Assembly: GCF_000244895.1 (NCBI RefSeq)
Contig: NZ_CM001441.1
Location: 1,880,226-1,944,225 of the forward strand
DNA from: Desulfosporosinus youngiae DSM 17734
GTDB taxonomy: Bacteria > Bacillota > Desulfitobacteriia > Desulfitobacteriales > Desulfitobacteriaceae
DNA length: 64,000 bases
Direction: 5' to 3'
The translations under genes were made by a program, and so were the position numbers. The notes beneath the pieces were generated by a model. That model was not told the DNA's origin and made no database searches. It was given only the letters and a program-made list of their open reading frames with translations. Below, piece after piece: positions 36,502 to 44,637 of this stretch. Numbering within the stretch: position 1 is the first letter of the stretch; each line of letters starts with the position of its first letter.

Positions 36502-37230
36502 TCATCCCGCTTGGACTGCCGGATGAGGATTCAATGTTTTGGACAGGGAATGCACCACAGCTTCCGCCGCTTCATTGATAAAAAAGTGACCGCCGTCAAA
36601 AAAATTCAGGGCAAATCCCCGGCCGGCATAGCGGCGCCATTCCAGCGCTTCCCCTTCTTTGATGCTGTCCTTTTTTCCGCAAAGAACGGTTATATCGCAA
36701 TCGCAGCGGAAGGAAGAATCCTCCGCCCCGTTGTAGCCTTCGAGGAGTTTGTAATCCGCCCTGATAATGGGACTGAAAAGCCGGCACAAATCCTCATTTT
36801 CAAAGATAATTTTCGGGGTGCCCCCTACCTGCATAACCGCTTGCTGAAACTCTTTTTCCGGCAGTTGATGGATGGTTCCTCCGCCTTTACTAAAATGGGG
36901 GGGATAGTTTCCGGAAAAGAAGAGGTGGCAGGGGTTTGGGGTTTTCTTACATTGAAAAATCGTTTTGGCAACTTCAAAAGTGATCCAACTCCCCATGCTG
37001 TGCCCAAAGATGGCATATGCACCATTATCACTCACCTGATTTCTGATGATTGTAAACACATCCTCGACAGCAGCTGCTATGCTTTCATAAAAAGGTTCTT
37101 TAAGCCGGTTCCGCCGGCCCGCCAACTCTATGGGAAATAATTCGAGTCCCGGCGGCAGGTACCTTTTCCAACTGTAGTACACAGACGCAGAGCCGCCTGC
37201 ATAAGGGATGCAAAATAATTTGTACGTCAT
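36502..37230 (-). CDS. Type II thioesterase (GrsT/YbtT-like)
   Basis: This alpha/beta-hydrolase of about 242 aa has FCIPYAGGSASVY at the N-terminus, the nucleophile elbow IFGHSMGSW, an Asp region and the catalytic His in DGGHFFI. Such stand-alone enzymes clear misprimed carrier domains in NRPS systems. AGGAGG precedes the ATG at 37230. It follows the formyltransferase gene by 39 nt. The locus has a second thioesterase at 51967 with a Cys nucleophile, so the two may have different tasks. Confidence 0.92.
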   Translation of the reverse strand: MTYKLFCIPYAGGSASVYYSWKRYLPPGLELFPIELAGRRNRLKEPFYESIAAAVEDVFTIIRNQVSDNGAYAIFGHSMGSWITFEVAKTIFQCKKTPNPCHLFFSGNYPPHFSKGGGTIHQLPEKEFQQAVMQVGGTPKIIFENEDLCRLFSPIIRADYKLLEGYNGAEDSSFRCDCDITVLCGKKDSIKEGEALEWRRYAGRGFALNFFDGGHFFINEAAEAVVHSLSKTLNPHPAVQAG

Positions 37231-37269
37231 TAATTCCAGACCTCCTACAGTAAAAGCTATCACCATTCT

Positions 37270-38151
37270 TTATTTTTCGGAAACTGCGGAGCTTTTCAGA
37301 TCAGCCGAATATTGCACCGGCGAGAACTCCGACAGAAATACTATAATTTTCAGTCCGTTATTTTCGATATAAAGGCGGTTATCTTGCAGGGCTGTTCCCC
37401 TGTTTTGACCGCTTTCTGAGATCTGATAAGATTCACACCGGAAATTTTTATTCTTGACAGTAACGGTTGGAATGCCAAGCAGATGGAGCGGCCCATAATC
37501 CATGGCCCGCAAAAAGGCGGATACCTTAGGCGCGGTCCAGGTAAGCTCCAGCAGCCGATTATTGGGCGCGTCTTTTAAATAATGTAACCGCCTGCCGGGA
37601 TGATCGGCTTGCTTTGCCCCAGGCAAATCGCACCATAAAAGTTTGTCTGCAAAGTCCTCAAAGCAACGGTAGGCCAAGGCGTTTTGACGTTTCAGCAGCT
37701 TAATAGAAGTAATTCTATTGTCGAGCAGAAATTTTTCCTGAACGATGATATCGCCGGTATCGATATGGGAATCAACATAATGCCAGGTAATGCCGGCATA
37801 AGGGTCCATGTCATAGATTTGCCATGCTTCCGCATTCAGCCCCGGATGCCGGGGCAGCAAAGCATTATGATAGTTGATGATGGTATGGGCGGAGACGATA
37901 TCAGCCGGAAGCAAATAGGTGTTGATTGCGCTGATAATAAGCGCTCCGTGCCCTACCTGTTTCAACCTGTCGTATAGTGCCTCTTTATGAAAAAAATGAT
38001 GGGGAATCCCATTAAAGGCACAGGGTTCTTTAGCGGATGACCGGAGATCATGTTCCAGTATGGTCACCGGCAATCCCTTATTCTTCAGCAGCAGGGCGAT
38101 TTTAAATTTCAATGATCCTTTGCCGACAACGATGCCTTCGCTGAACCTCAT
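37270..38151 (-). CDS. Formyltransferase-like protein (methionyl-tRNA formyltransferase family)
   Basis: This protein of about 293 aa contains the formyltransferase catalytic signature: Asn and His in INYHNALLPRHPG and Asp in VDSHIDTGDIIVQ, preceded by a Rossmann-like N-terminus. It is not the housekeeping Fmt, being diverged in the C-terminal domain and located in an NRPS locus. Relatives formylate amines on carrier-bound or free precursors using 10-formyl-tetrahydrofolate, so N-formylation of a precursor or product is inferred. The ATG at 38151 has an AGGGGA ribosome site. Confidence 0.82.
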   Translation of the reverse strand: MRFSEGIVVGKGSLKFKIALLLKNKGLPVTILEHDLRSSAKEPCAFNGIPHHFFHKEALYDRLKQVGHGALIISAINTYLLPADIVSAHTIINYHNALLPRHPGLNAEAWQIYDMDPYAGITWHYVDSHIDTGDIIVQEKFLLDNRITSIKLLKRQNALAYRCFEDFADKLLWCDLPGAKQADHPGRRLHYLKDAPNNRLLELTWTAPKVSAFLRAMDYGPLHLLGIPTVTVKNKNFRCESYQISESGQNRGTALQDNRLYIENNGLKIIVFLSEFSPVQYSADLKSSAVSEK

Positions 38152-38277
38152 GATGCAAGTCCCCTTTCTACGGACCAACAGTCTTCAATGTCCGGTACGG
38201 TTTAAAAAATATACACCTCAATGAAAATTTATGATATAAATTTAGGATATTAGAGGCTGTTGAAAGAGGGATGGGAA

Positions 38278-38973
38278 ATGGTTACGACCTATTGTTTAGA
38301 ATTGACAAGAGATCTGACGGCATCAGAATATGCGTCCTTTCAAGGGCTGGCCGGTCCGCAGAAGCAAAAACGGCTTTCCCAATATCAAAACTATCAGGAT
38401 GCCCAGCGCTCCTTGTGTGGCGATTTACTGCTCTTATATATGCTGCGTGATCAATTTGCCCTGACAATATCCCTGGATTCGATCCGCAACGGCACCTATG
38501 GCAAGCCTTATTTTCACAACAAAAGATCCGTCGAATATAATTTATCCCATTCCGGTGCCTGGGTCGTGGGTTGTGTATCGACCGGCGGTTCTGCTGGCAT
38601 TGATGTGGAGACGTGGGACAAAAAAGGCAGTCCGCGGGTTATGCAATATTTTAGTGACGAAGAAAAGGAATACATCACAGAAATCCCCGCCTGTTTTGAA
38701 CAAAGATTTTACGGCATATGGACCTTAAAGGAAAGCTATCTTAAAGCTGAGGGAACGGGGCTGCATCAGCCGCTGAACGCCTTTTCCATAACAATGAAAG
38801 AGCGGGAGATAGAAGTTTTTGCCGGCGGCAAAAAGCTGAAACATCAATTTAAACAGTATGTGCTTGGTAAAAACGCCATCTGCTCGGTTTGCAGCCGTAC
38901 CGCCGATTTTCAAGGACCGGTGAATCTAGGGATGCAACAATTGGTGGACTTCATTCAGAAAGTCATTGCTTGA
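38278..38973 (+). CDS. 4'-phosphopantetheinyl transferase, Sfp type
   Basis: This protein of about 231 aa attaches phosphopantetheine from CoA to carrier domains. Motifs are YNLSHSGAW, GIDVETWDKK (Mg-binding) and the WTLKESYLKAEGTG helix, all canonical for Sfp/EntD-type enzymes. The ATG at 38278 follows AAGAGGG. It is divergent from the formyltransferase operon and precedes the biosynthetic operon. It would activate the ACP, the AMP-ligase carrier, both NRPS T domains and the carrier of the reductase protein. Confidence 0.95.
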   Translation: MVTTYCLELTRDLTASEYASFQGLAGPQKQKRLSQYQNYQDAQRSLCGDLLLLYMLRDQFALTISLDSIRNGTYGKPYFHNKRSVEYNLSHSGAWVVGCVSTGGSAGIDVETWDKKGSPRVMQYFSDEEKEYITEIPACFEQRFYGIWTLKESYLKAEGTGLHQPLNAFSITMKEREIEVFAGGKKLKHQFKQYVLGKNAICSVCSRTADFQGPVNLGMQQLVDFIQKVIA

Positions 38974-39007
38974 ATTTCCTGAAAAATACTGTCTTATTAA
39001 AAAATGT

Positions 39008-39036
39008 TTGACCTTACAAAAATTGTGATTTATACT
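39008..39036 (+). promoter_or_regulatory. Sigma-A promoter of the biosynthetic operon
   Basis: TTGACC (39008-39013) and TATACT (39031-39036) are separated by exactly 17 nt. The palindromic operator begins 8 nt after the -10, covering the expected transcription start. The first gene starts at 39159. Confidence 0.8.
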
Positions 39037-39043
39037 AATCGAA

Positions 39044-39063
39044 AAGTTAGATCGATCTAACTT
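39044..39063. promoter_or_regulatory. 20-bp palindromic operator of the biosynthetic operon
   Basis: AAGTTAGATCGATCTAACTT is a perfect palindrome immediately downstream of the -10 hexamer, a classic repressor position. The same 16-bp core is found before the uptake operon (23851-23866). Confidence 0.85.
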
Positions 39064-39158
39064 AAAAATATTATGTCACTATGTATTTGGAAAATCAACC
39101 ATAACTTCAAAATTTTTCTGAGAACAAATGATTTAAATTTTAAGAATGGAGAGGAAAA

Positions 39159-40358
39159 ATGAGGGAACTATCTTACTGCGTCAAGGATCTCAGTGCTGCG
39201 GACCAGGCGTTTTTTTTGGAAATGTCCTCGTATTTGTCGGAATACATAAGCGATGTGAAAAAAGACGGTACTCGAATTATTTTTACCATTGAGGCCGGCC
39301 GGGAGGAAGCCGTACTGGAGAAAGCCGGTCTGCTCAGAGAAATGATCACCGCAAAATTATCCGCTTCCGCGTCTGAGGCCTCCCAAACAACCATACTGGA
39401 AGATTATTCGGATGTGCCAACCATCAACCGGGAAACTATTTTCGACAGCCTGATTTCGGCGGGGGATATCCTTCCGGGTGCGGCCGGTTCATATGCCTAC
39501 AGCGGTTTATTTCTGAAAGTGTACGAATACTTCATCCGCAAGATCGACCGCTTCTCGTCCTTTCATTTCAATCGATATCCCCATTCCACCCTGGATGTTC
39601 CGGCACTTTTCCCGGTGGAGGATTACCGCAAGGGAGGGTACTTCGAGACCTTTCCCCATCACATTATGTTTCAAACGACACTGAAAAACGATATCTCCGT
39701 ACTTGACGCTTTTGCCAAAAACGGTTGGCAGGACGGCCTTATTTTGGAGCAGATGAAACCGGCGGGGAATGTATTGCGAACGGCAGCCTGCGCGCCGGTC
39801 TATCCGATGCTGGAAAATCAGGTGCTTCCCCCGGACGAGCCTTCAGTATTCTTTGTCACCGGCAAATGCTATCGCAACGAGGGCCGGAATATTAACGAGT
39901 TGTCCCGGCTCAATGAATTTCTCATGAAAGAGTATGTCTTCATTGGAAAAGCCGATGATGTCATCGCTGGCATCGACGAAGCCAAAGCCCTATGGCGGGA
40001 GTGGGTTCAGGTCTTTTCCCTCAATTGCCGGGTGGAAACGGCCAATGACTCCTTCTTTGCCGGCAATTATAAAAAATTAAAATTGTTTCAAATGCTGGGC
40101 TCATCCAAAAATGAATTCAAGCTGCTGATCCCCCACAGTAAAGAGTACATTGCCGGCAGTTCGGCAAACTTTCATCGTACGCATTTCACCAAAAAATATA
40201 ATATCCGCTCGGGAGACGGGCCTTTCTATTGTCACAGCACCTGCTTTGCTTTCGGCATCGACCGCTTAGCCTATGGGTTGCTGTCTCAAAAGGGACTGGA
40301 TTGTGATAAATGGGACAAACCCACGCGCCGGGAAATAGAGGAGTACGTTCATTTATAA
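39159..40358 (+). CDS. Class-II aaRS-like amino acid:[carrier protein] ligase
   Basis: This 399-aa protein is a truncated seryl-tRNA-synthetase-like catalytic core without a tRNA-binding arm. Motif 2 is seen in TGKCYRNEGRN and motif 3 in FAFGIDRLAYG. Cys residues in AACAPVYP and CHSTCFAFG plus the Glu of motif 2 match the zinc-site pattern of known amino acid:carrier ligases (Bll0957 type), which load Gly or Ala on a carrier protein. Here the ACP at 42463 is the likely acceptor. An N-terminal region of about 100 residues is extra. It opens the biosynthetic operon. Confidence 0.85.
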   Translation: MRELSYCVKDLSAADQAFFLEMSSYLSEYISDVKKDGTRIIFTIEAGREEAVLEKAGLLREMITAKLSASASEASQTTILEDYSDVPTINRETIFDSLISAGDILPGAAGSYAYSGLFLKVYEYFIRKIDRFSSFHFNRYPHSTLDVPALFPVEDYRKGGYFETFPHHIMFQTTLKNDISVLDAFAKNGWQDGLILEQMKPAGNVLRTAACAPVYPMLENQVLPPDEPSVFFVTGKCYRNEGRNINELSRLNEFLMKEYVFIGKADDVIAGIDEAKALWREWVQVFSLNCRVETANDSFFAGNYKKLKLFQMLGSSKNEFKLLIPHSKEYIAGSSANFHRTHFTKKYNIRSGDGPFYCHSTCFAFGIDRLAYGLLSQKGLDCDKWDKPTRREIEEYVHL

Positions 40359-40394
40359 ATCCGGGAAGCTTTAACGAGAAGAGGAGTGTTTCGG

Positions 40395-41402
40395 TTGAAG
40401 ACTGTGATCAAGGGAGTCGGCATTTATATTCCCCCCAATAGGTTTACCAGCGAAGAAGTGGAAACCATGGCCGGCTATGAAAAACATGGGGTAAGGCATG
40501 GGATGGTCAAAATGATAACCGGGTGCCAAACCCGTCATTATGTAAGCGAGGACGAGGTATCTTCAGATATCGCCAGCAAAGCGGCCTTGCGAGCCATGGA
40601 AAACGCCGGTATCCCTCCGGAGGAAATTGACGCGCTGCTTTTTTGTTCCGTCACCCAGGATTTTGCGGAACCGGCCACCGCTAATGTTGTCGCCGACAGG
40701 CTGGATATTCGCAATGCCTATGTCTTTGATGTCAAAAACGGATGCAACGGCTTCCTTTCCGGAATGGATGTTGCCGACAGCCTGATCCGGACAGGCAAGG
40801 CCCGGACGGCAGTGGTTGTTTCCGGCGAGGCCATATCCCGCTGGGTCAGATTCGACTATAAAAGCAGGGAGGATCTCCTGACGGGAAGTCCAGTTACCCT
40901 GTCACTGGGGGACGGTGGCGGTGCTTTTATCCTCCGGGGCGAGGAAACGGAGAATAAGGGGATTTTGAAAACCTTTTTTAAATCCATGCCCGAGCTGTGG
41001 AACAATAACGTCATGTGGGGCGGTGGTACAGCTTTTCCGCGGGACCCTGAGAAAATGTACATACCGGGAACGACCAAACCGCTCATCGATACCCAGGTGG
41101 CCATTGCGGATCAATATATCGCGGGGATGCTGGAGGAGTTGGGATGGCGGATTGAGGATGTGGATTTTGTGGCCTCCAGTCAGGTAGCAAAATGGATTGT
41201 GGAAAAAACCAGAGAAAAAATGGGCGTTCCCGTGGAAAAAACCAGTGACACCCTTGTCAAATGGGGCAATGTGGCATCAAGCAATATTCCCCTGGCGGTT
41301 TATGACGGGATAGAAAAAGGCCGGATCAAGCAGGGCAGTAAGGTCATTTTAATCGGCGGCGCAGTGGGATTCAGTTCGTGCGTTATGGCCGTTCAGTTTT
41401 AG
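40395..41402 (+). CDS. KAS III-like (FabH-family) enzyme with altered active site
   Basis: This protein of about 335 aa has the thiolase fold: MKTVIKGVGIYIP at the N-terminus, the nucleophile Cys in DVKNGCNGFLSGMD (about residue 117) and the Asn-containing GNVASSNIPLA loop. At the place of the FabH catalytic His (PHQAN) it reads ASSQVAKW, so the His is replaced by Ser. It therefore may act as an acyltransferase or do non-decarboxylating chemistry rather than a normal Claisen step. The TTG at 40395 follows GAAGAGGAG; an in-frame GTG lies at 40386. Confidence 0.85.
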   Translation: MKTVIKGVGIYIPPNRFTSEEVETMAGYEKHGVRHGMVKMITGCQTRHYVSEDEVSSDIASKAALRAMENAGIPPEEIDALLFCSVTQDFAEPATANVVADRLDIRNAYVFDVKNGCNGFLSGMDVADSLIRTGKARTAVVVSGEAISRWVRFDYKSREDLLTGSPVTLSLGDGGGAFILRGEETENKGILKTFFKSMPELWNNNVMWGGGTAFPRDPEKMYIPGTTKPLIDTQVAIADQYIAGMLEELGWRIEDVDFVASSQVAKWIVEKTREKMGVPVEKTSDTLVKWGNVASSNIPLAVYDGIEKGRIKQGSKVILIGGAVGFSSCVMAVQF

Positions 41403-41425
41403 AGGGCGGCGAAAGGAAGGTTTTT

Positions 41426-42466
41426 ATGGAAGGGGAGAAAAGGACCTGCCGGAGATGTGTCATGCCGGAAACAAGACCCCATGTCACCCTGAACGAAGAG
41501 GGTGTCTGCAATATTTGCCTGGACCATGAACGTGCCCGGGCGGCAAAGCTTGATTTCAGCAGTATTGAGCAGCCGGAGCGGCTCCAGATGCTGCTGAAAA
41601 AAGTCGGCAGATTAAAAGGCAGCGGACAATACGATTGTGCGGTCGCGGTCTCCGGCGGGAAAGACAGTATCATGACTCTGGATATTGCCAGGAAGGTTTT
41701 AAAGTTAAATCCGCTGGCGGTGTTCATTGACAATGGGTTTGCTCTGCCGGAAATGTATGAGAATATCGGGAAAGCCGTAGATATCTTAGAGATTGATCTC
41801 ATCCAACATAAGTGCCAGGCCGCCAAACACATTTTCCGGCTGTTCTTCGCATCCGGAAAACCGGTTTATTATTGCCGTGTCTGCCACGCCCTGATTGATT
41901 TGCTGGTGTATGAAATCTGCTCCCGATTTGACATTCCTCTCATTCTTGGGGGCTATACAAAGGGGCAAAACTATATCGCCCAATCCGAATTATTTTGGAT
42001 CTATAAAATAACGGATGAAAACGCCGCTTCCCTCCTGGCGGATTCCCCTTATGCCCTTTACGCCGAGGTCATACGTGATTCCAGAATGTACTTTGCCCGG
42101 CATTACCCGGGTATCGCCAGGCTCTCGCCTTTTAAATATCTGGACTACAACGAGGATAAGATTATTGAACATATTGCCAGGGAATACGGGTTTGTGCTTC
42201 CGGAACACAGCTGGCCTAAAAAGTCGGCCAATTGTTCGTTTAATTTTGTCTCCCAGTATTTGGCGCGGCGGCAATTTGGCTACACACAGCATGAAACCGA
42301 GTTGAGTCAGATGGTGCGCGAAGGAGAAACCAGCCGGGAAGAGGCCCTGGAAGCCTGCAATACTCCGATTACCGCCTCAGACTTAGAGGACCCCCTGGCC
42401 ATTCTGGGCCTGCACTTCAGTGATCTTTATAAATTAAGTTTGGAAAAGGAGGAGGCAGCGCCATGA
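41426..42466 (+). CDS. PP-loop ATPase (WbpG / N-acetyl sugar amidotransferase-like)
   Basis: This 346-aa protein carries an N-terminal Cys pair set (CRRCVMPETRP and CNIC), the PP-loop AVSGGKDSIM and further Cys residues in YYCRVCHAL. It resembles the WbpG/amidotransferase group, which uses ATP to adenylate a carbonyl oxygen and exchange it for N (or in related enzymes S). In this setting it could install an amidine or thioamide on a carrier-bound or free intermediate; that is inference. GGAAGG precedes the ATG, and its stop overlaps the ACP start. Confidence 0.85.
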   Translation: MEGEKRTCRRCVMPETRPHVTLNEEGVCNICLDHERARAAKLDFSSIEQPERLQMLLKKVGRLKGSGQYDCAVAVSGGKDSIMTLDIARKVLKLNPLAVFIDNGFALPEMYENIGKAVDILEIDLIQHKCQAAKHIFRLFFASGKPVYYCRVCHALIDLLVYEICSRFDIPLILGGYTKGQNYIAQSELFWIYKITDENAASLLADSPYALYAEVIRDSRMYFARHYPGIARLSPFKYLDYNEDKIIEHIAREYGFVLPEHSWPKKSANCSFNFVSQYLARRQFGYTQHETELSQMVREGETSREEALEACNTPITASDLEDPLAILGLHFSDLYKLSLEKEEAAP

Positions 42467-42717
42467 TGAGCAGTGAAGTTGCGCTGATCAGCAGCATTCT
42501 GAGAAAGAACATTGTCGAGCTGGAAACTATGGACATTCAGCCGGAAATGCCCCTTATTTCTTCCGGATTCATCGATTCTTTCGATGTAATCGAAATTTTG
42601 TCCCACATTGAGGAGGCCTTTCATATCATCATTCCCCTGGAAACCGTAAGCATAGAAGACTTTGATACCGTTATTTCCATGGCTGAATTGGTACTGAAAT
42701 TGAAGGAGGCCTGCTAG
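42463..42717 (+). CDS. Stand-alone acyl/aminoacyl carrier protein
   Basis: This 84-aa protein is a phosphopantetheine carrier with the attachment Ser in GFIDSFDVIEIL (about residue 39). It overlaps the PP-loop gene by 4 nt and abuts the AMP-ligase gene with no gap. The aaRS-like ligase is its probable loading partner. Confidence 0.93.
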   Translation: MMSSEVALISSILRKNIVELETMDIQPEMPLISSGFIDSFDVIEILSHIEEAFHIIIPLETVSIEDFDTVISMAELVLKLKEAC

Positions 42718-44625
42718 ATGGAAGATGCCAAAGGGCTGCTGGAAAATATAACCCGGCTCTTTTCCCGGATCACGACCTTTGAGTCCTATTATAACTTTCT
42801 GCAAAGCACCTATGCCGGGGAAAGGTTCTTCGAATATTTCAGCGGCGGAGAGGTGGAAAAATACACCTATGCGGACATCTTTCGCAAAGTGGACAGTATT
42901 GCCTCCTACTTGCAGCAGGAATTTGAGGGCATTCCCGCCGGAGCCTGGATCGGCCTTAATGTAGAGAACCATCCCCACTGGTACAGTTCCCTCATGGCGA
43001 TCCTGAAACTGGGATATAACGCGCTGCTCATTGACAGCAAGTGCAGTGCTGAATACCGGGAACTGGTAATAAAAAATTCCGGTGCCGGGGGCATCATTAC
43101 TTCCTCCGCATTGAGGGTTCCCGGGATTGTGTCTGTAAGCTTCGCTGAGATTCTGGCGCGGAACGACCAGGACTTGACAGCCGGGTTTCCCGGGCGGCCT
43201 TTTGCCGACAAGGTTGCCCTGTGCACTTCCGGCACCACCGGCGACCCCAAAGTGTTTGTTTTCCATGGTAAGCAAATAATTGCCCAGATCCGTTCTCTGG
43301 TTTCAATTGCCCACGGCTCCCCCATCCTTGACCTGATCGTGAACACCCAAAACAACCGGTTTTCTATTTTTTCCCCCCTCCATCATACCTTCGGCTTGGC
43401 GGCCTTGTTGGCTTACAGCACTGTGGGAACCGCCATTATCCTATCTGAGCAGGAAACTCTCTCGGCCTTTATCGCCACGGTGAATCAAGGTCAGGCGCAA
43501 GCGGCTTCATCCGTCCCCATGGTGTGGGATTCACTCATCAGGTTTGCCAAGGGTAAATATAAATCCGTCAGCAGGGAAGTACTGCGCTCAATTTTAGGGG
43601 AGACCCTCAAACTTTGTATATGCGGGGGAGCCAAAGCCGACCCGGAGGTTGTACGGATCTTCAATGAGTGCGGATTCACTTTTTGCGAAGGATTTGGGAT
43701 GACGGAGTCCGGAGTGCTCATGCTGAATACTCATGATACGAAAAGCGGACGCCTGAGCGGTGCCGTCGGCAATATTGAAAATGCTTACTACCGGATCAAG
43801 GTTAAAAAAGAAGACGGGAGTCTGGCGGACAGCGGCCTGGGTGAACTGATGGCAGACGGTGACGGGCTTTACGTGGGGCGGCTTCAAAATGGGTGTGAGG
43901 TCCCGCGGGATCAGGGAGCCAATGAAGGGTATATTGAGACCGGCGACATTGTGGAAATTATTGAAAGTGAAATGTTTGTACGCGGCCGAATCAAGGATGT
44001 GATCATCAACGCCTCAGGGGAAAATATTTATCCCGATCAATTGGAGGGGGCCTTTCGTTTCCTTTCCGAGCAAAAAATCGCCTATACCATTCTGGGGCTG
44101 AATGAATCTCCGGTTATGGTGGCAGTGCTGCCGCTGGATTTGTCTGAGCAGGTGGAGGACGTCCACGCCAAAATTAGGGAAGCAAACAGCAAACTGGCCT
44201 TATTGCAAAGGTTAAGCGGTGTATATTACACCATAAGCCCCTTGCCCTTGACCGCCAGCCTCAAAGTTAAAAAAAATTATTTGCGGGAACTGCTGGTAAA
44301 TCAGCGGCAGGACTACATTCTATATCCCATAGGGGCCAAGGCGGTGCCGGAAAAACCCGGCGCGGCGGTTTTGCCCAGGATCAAAGCCGATATCAAGGTT
44401 TTCTTCGCGGAGTACCTGGATTTGGAGGTTAAGGAGATAGAAGACAGCGCCCTGGTCGTCGAAAATCTGGGGGTCAACAGCATGGTGATCGCGGAAGCGT
44501 TTGTCTATTTTCAGGATAAGTATCAGGTTCAGTTAAGCGATGATTTCTTTCTGGGAGAACCGTTGAGTATTGCCGATATAGCCAAGGTTATCTGCGAGGC
44601 CGTGGAAAGAAATAGGGGAAATTAA
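42718..44625 (+). CDS. AMP-dependent acyl ligase with C-terminal carrier domain
   Basis: The 635-aa protein has an ANL adenylation domain: P-loop-like LCTSGTTGDPKVFVFH, PLHHTFGL, GFGMTESGVL, TGDIVEI and the catalytic Lys region in TASLKVKKNYL. From about residue 550 there is a carrier domain (VVENLGVNSMVIAEAF, Ser as attachment site). It activates a carboxylic acid as AMP ester and self-loads its carrier, which then can feed the first cyclisation domain of the NRPS. The aryl-acid ligase hallmarks of salicylate-type starters are not evident, and no salicylate synthase is nearby. Confidence 0.9.
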   Translation: MEDAKGLLENITRLFSRITTFESYYNFLQSTYAGERFFEYFSGGEVEKYTYADIFRKVDSIASYLQQEFEGIPAGAWIGLNVENHPHWYSSLMAILKLGYNALLIDSKCSAEYRELVIKNSGAGGIITSSALRVPGIVSVSFAEILARNDQDLTAGFPGRPFADKVALCTSGTTGDPKVFVFHGKQIIAQIRSLVSIAHGSPILDLIVNTQNNRFSIFSPLHHTFGLAALLAYSTVGTAIILSEQETLSAFIATVNQGQAQAASSVPMVWDSLIRFAKGKYKSVSREVLRSILGETLKLCICGGAKADPEVVRIFNECGFTFCEGFGMTESGVLMLNTHDTKSGRLSGAVGNIENAYYRIKVKKEDGSLADSGLGELMADGDGLYVGRLQNGCEVPRDQGANEGYIETGDIVEIIESEMFVRGRIKDVIINASGENIYPDQLEGAFRFLSEQKIAYTILGLNESPVMVAVLPLDLSEQVEDVHAKIREANSKLALLQRLSGVYYTISPLPLTASLKVKKNYLRELLVNQRQDYILYPIGAKAVPEKPGAAVLPRIKADIKVFFAEYLDLEVKEIEDSALVVENLGVNSMVIAEAFVYFQDKYQVQLSDDFFLGEPLSIADIAKVICEAVERNRGN

Positions 44626-44637
44626 GGAGTCAAAAAA

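Noticed and set aside
38974-39158. Possible T-box leader before the aaRS-like gene
   Set aside because: No T-box sequence or terminator/antiterminator pair is seen; a simple promoter and palindromic operator fill the region.
39159-40358. Genuine seryl-tRNA synthetase
   Set aside because: The tRNA-binding coiled-coil arm is missing, and the operon context with carrier proteins favours a carrier-protein ligase.
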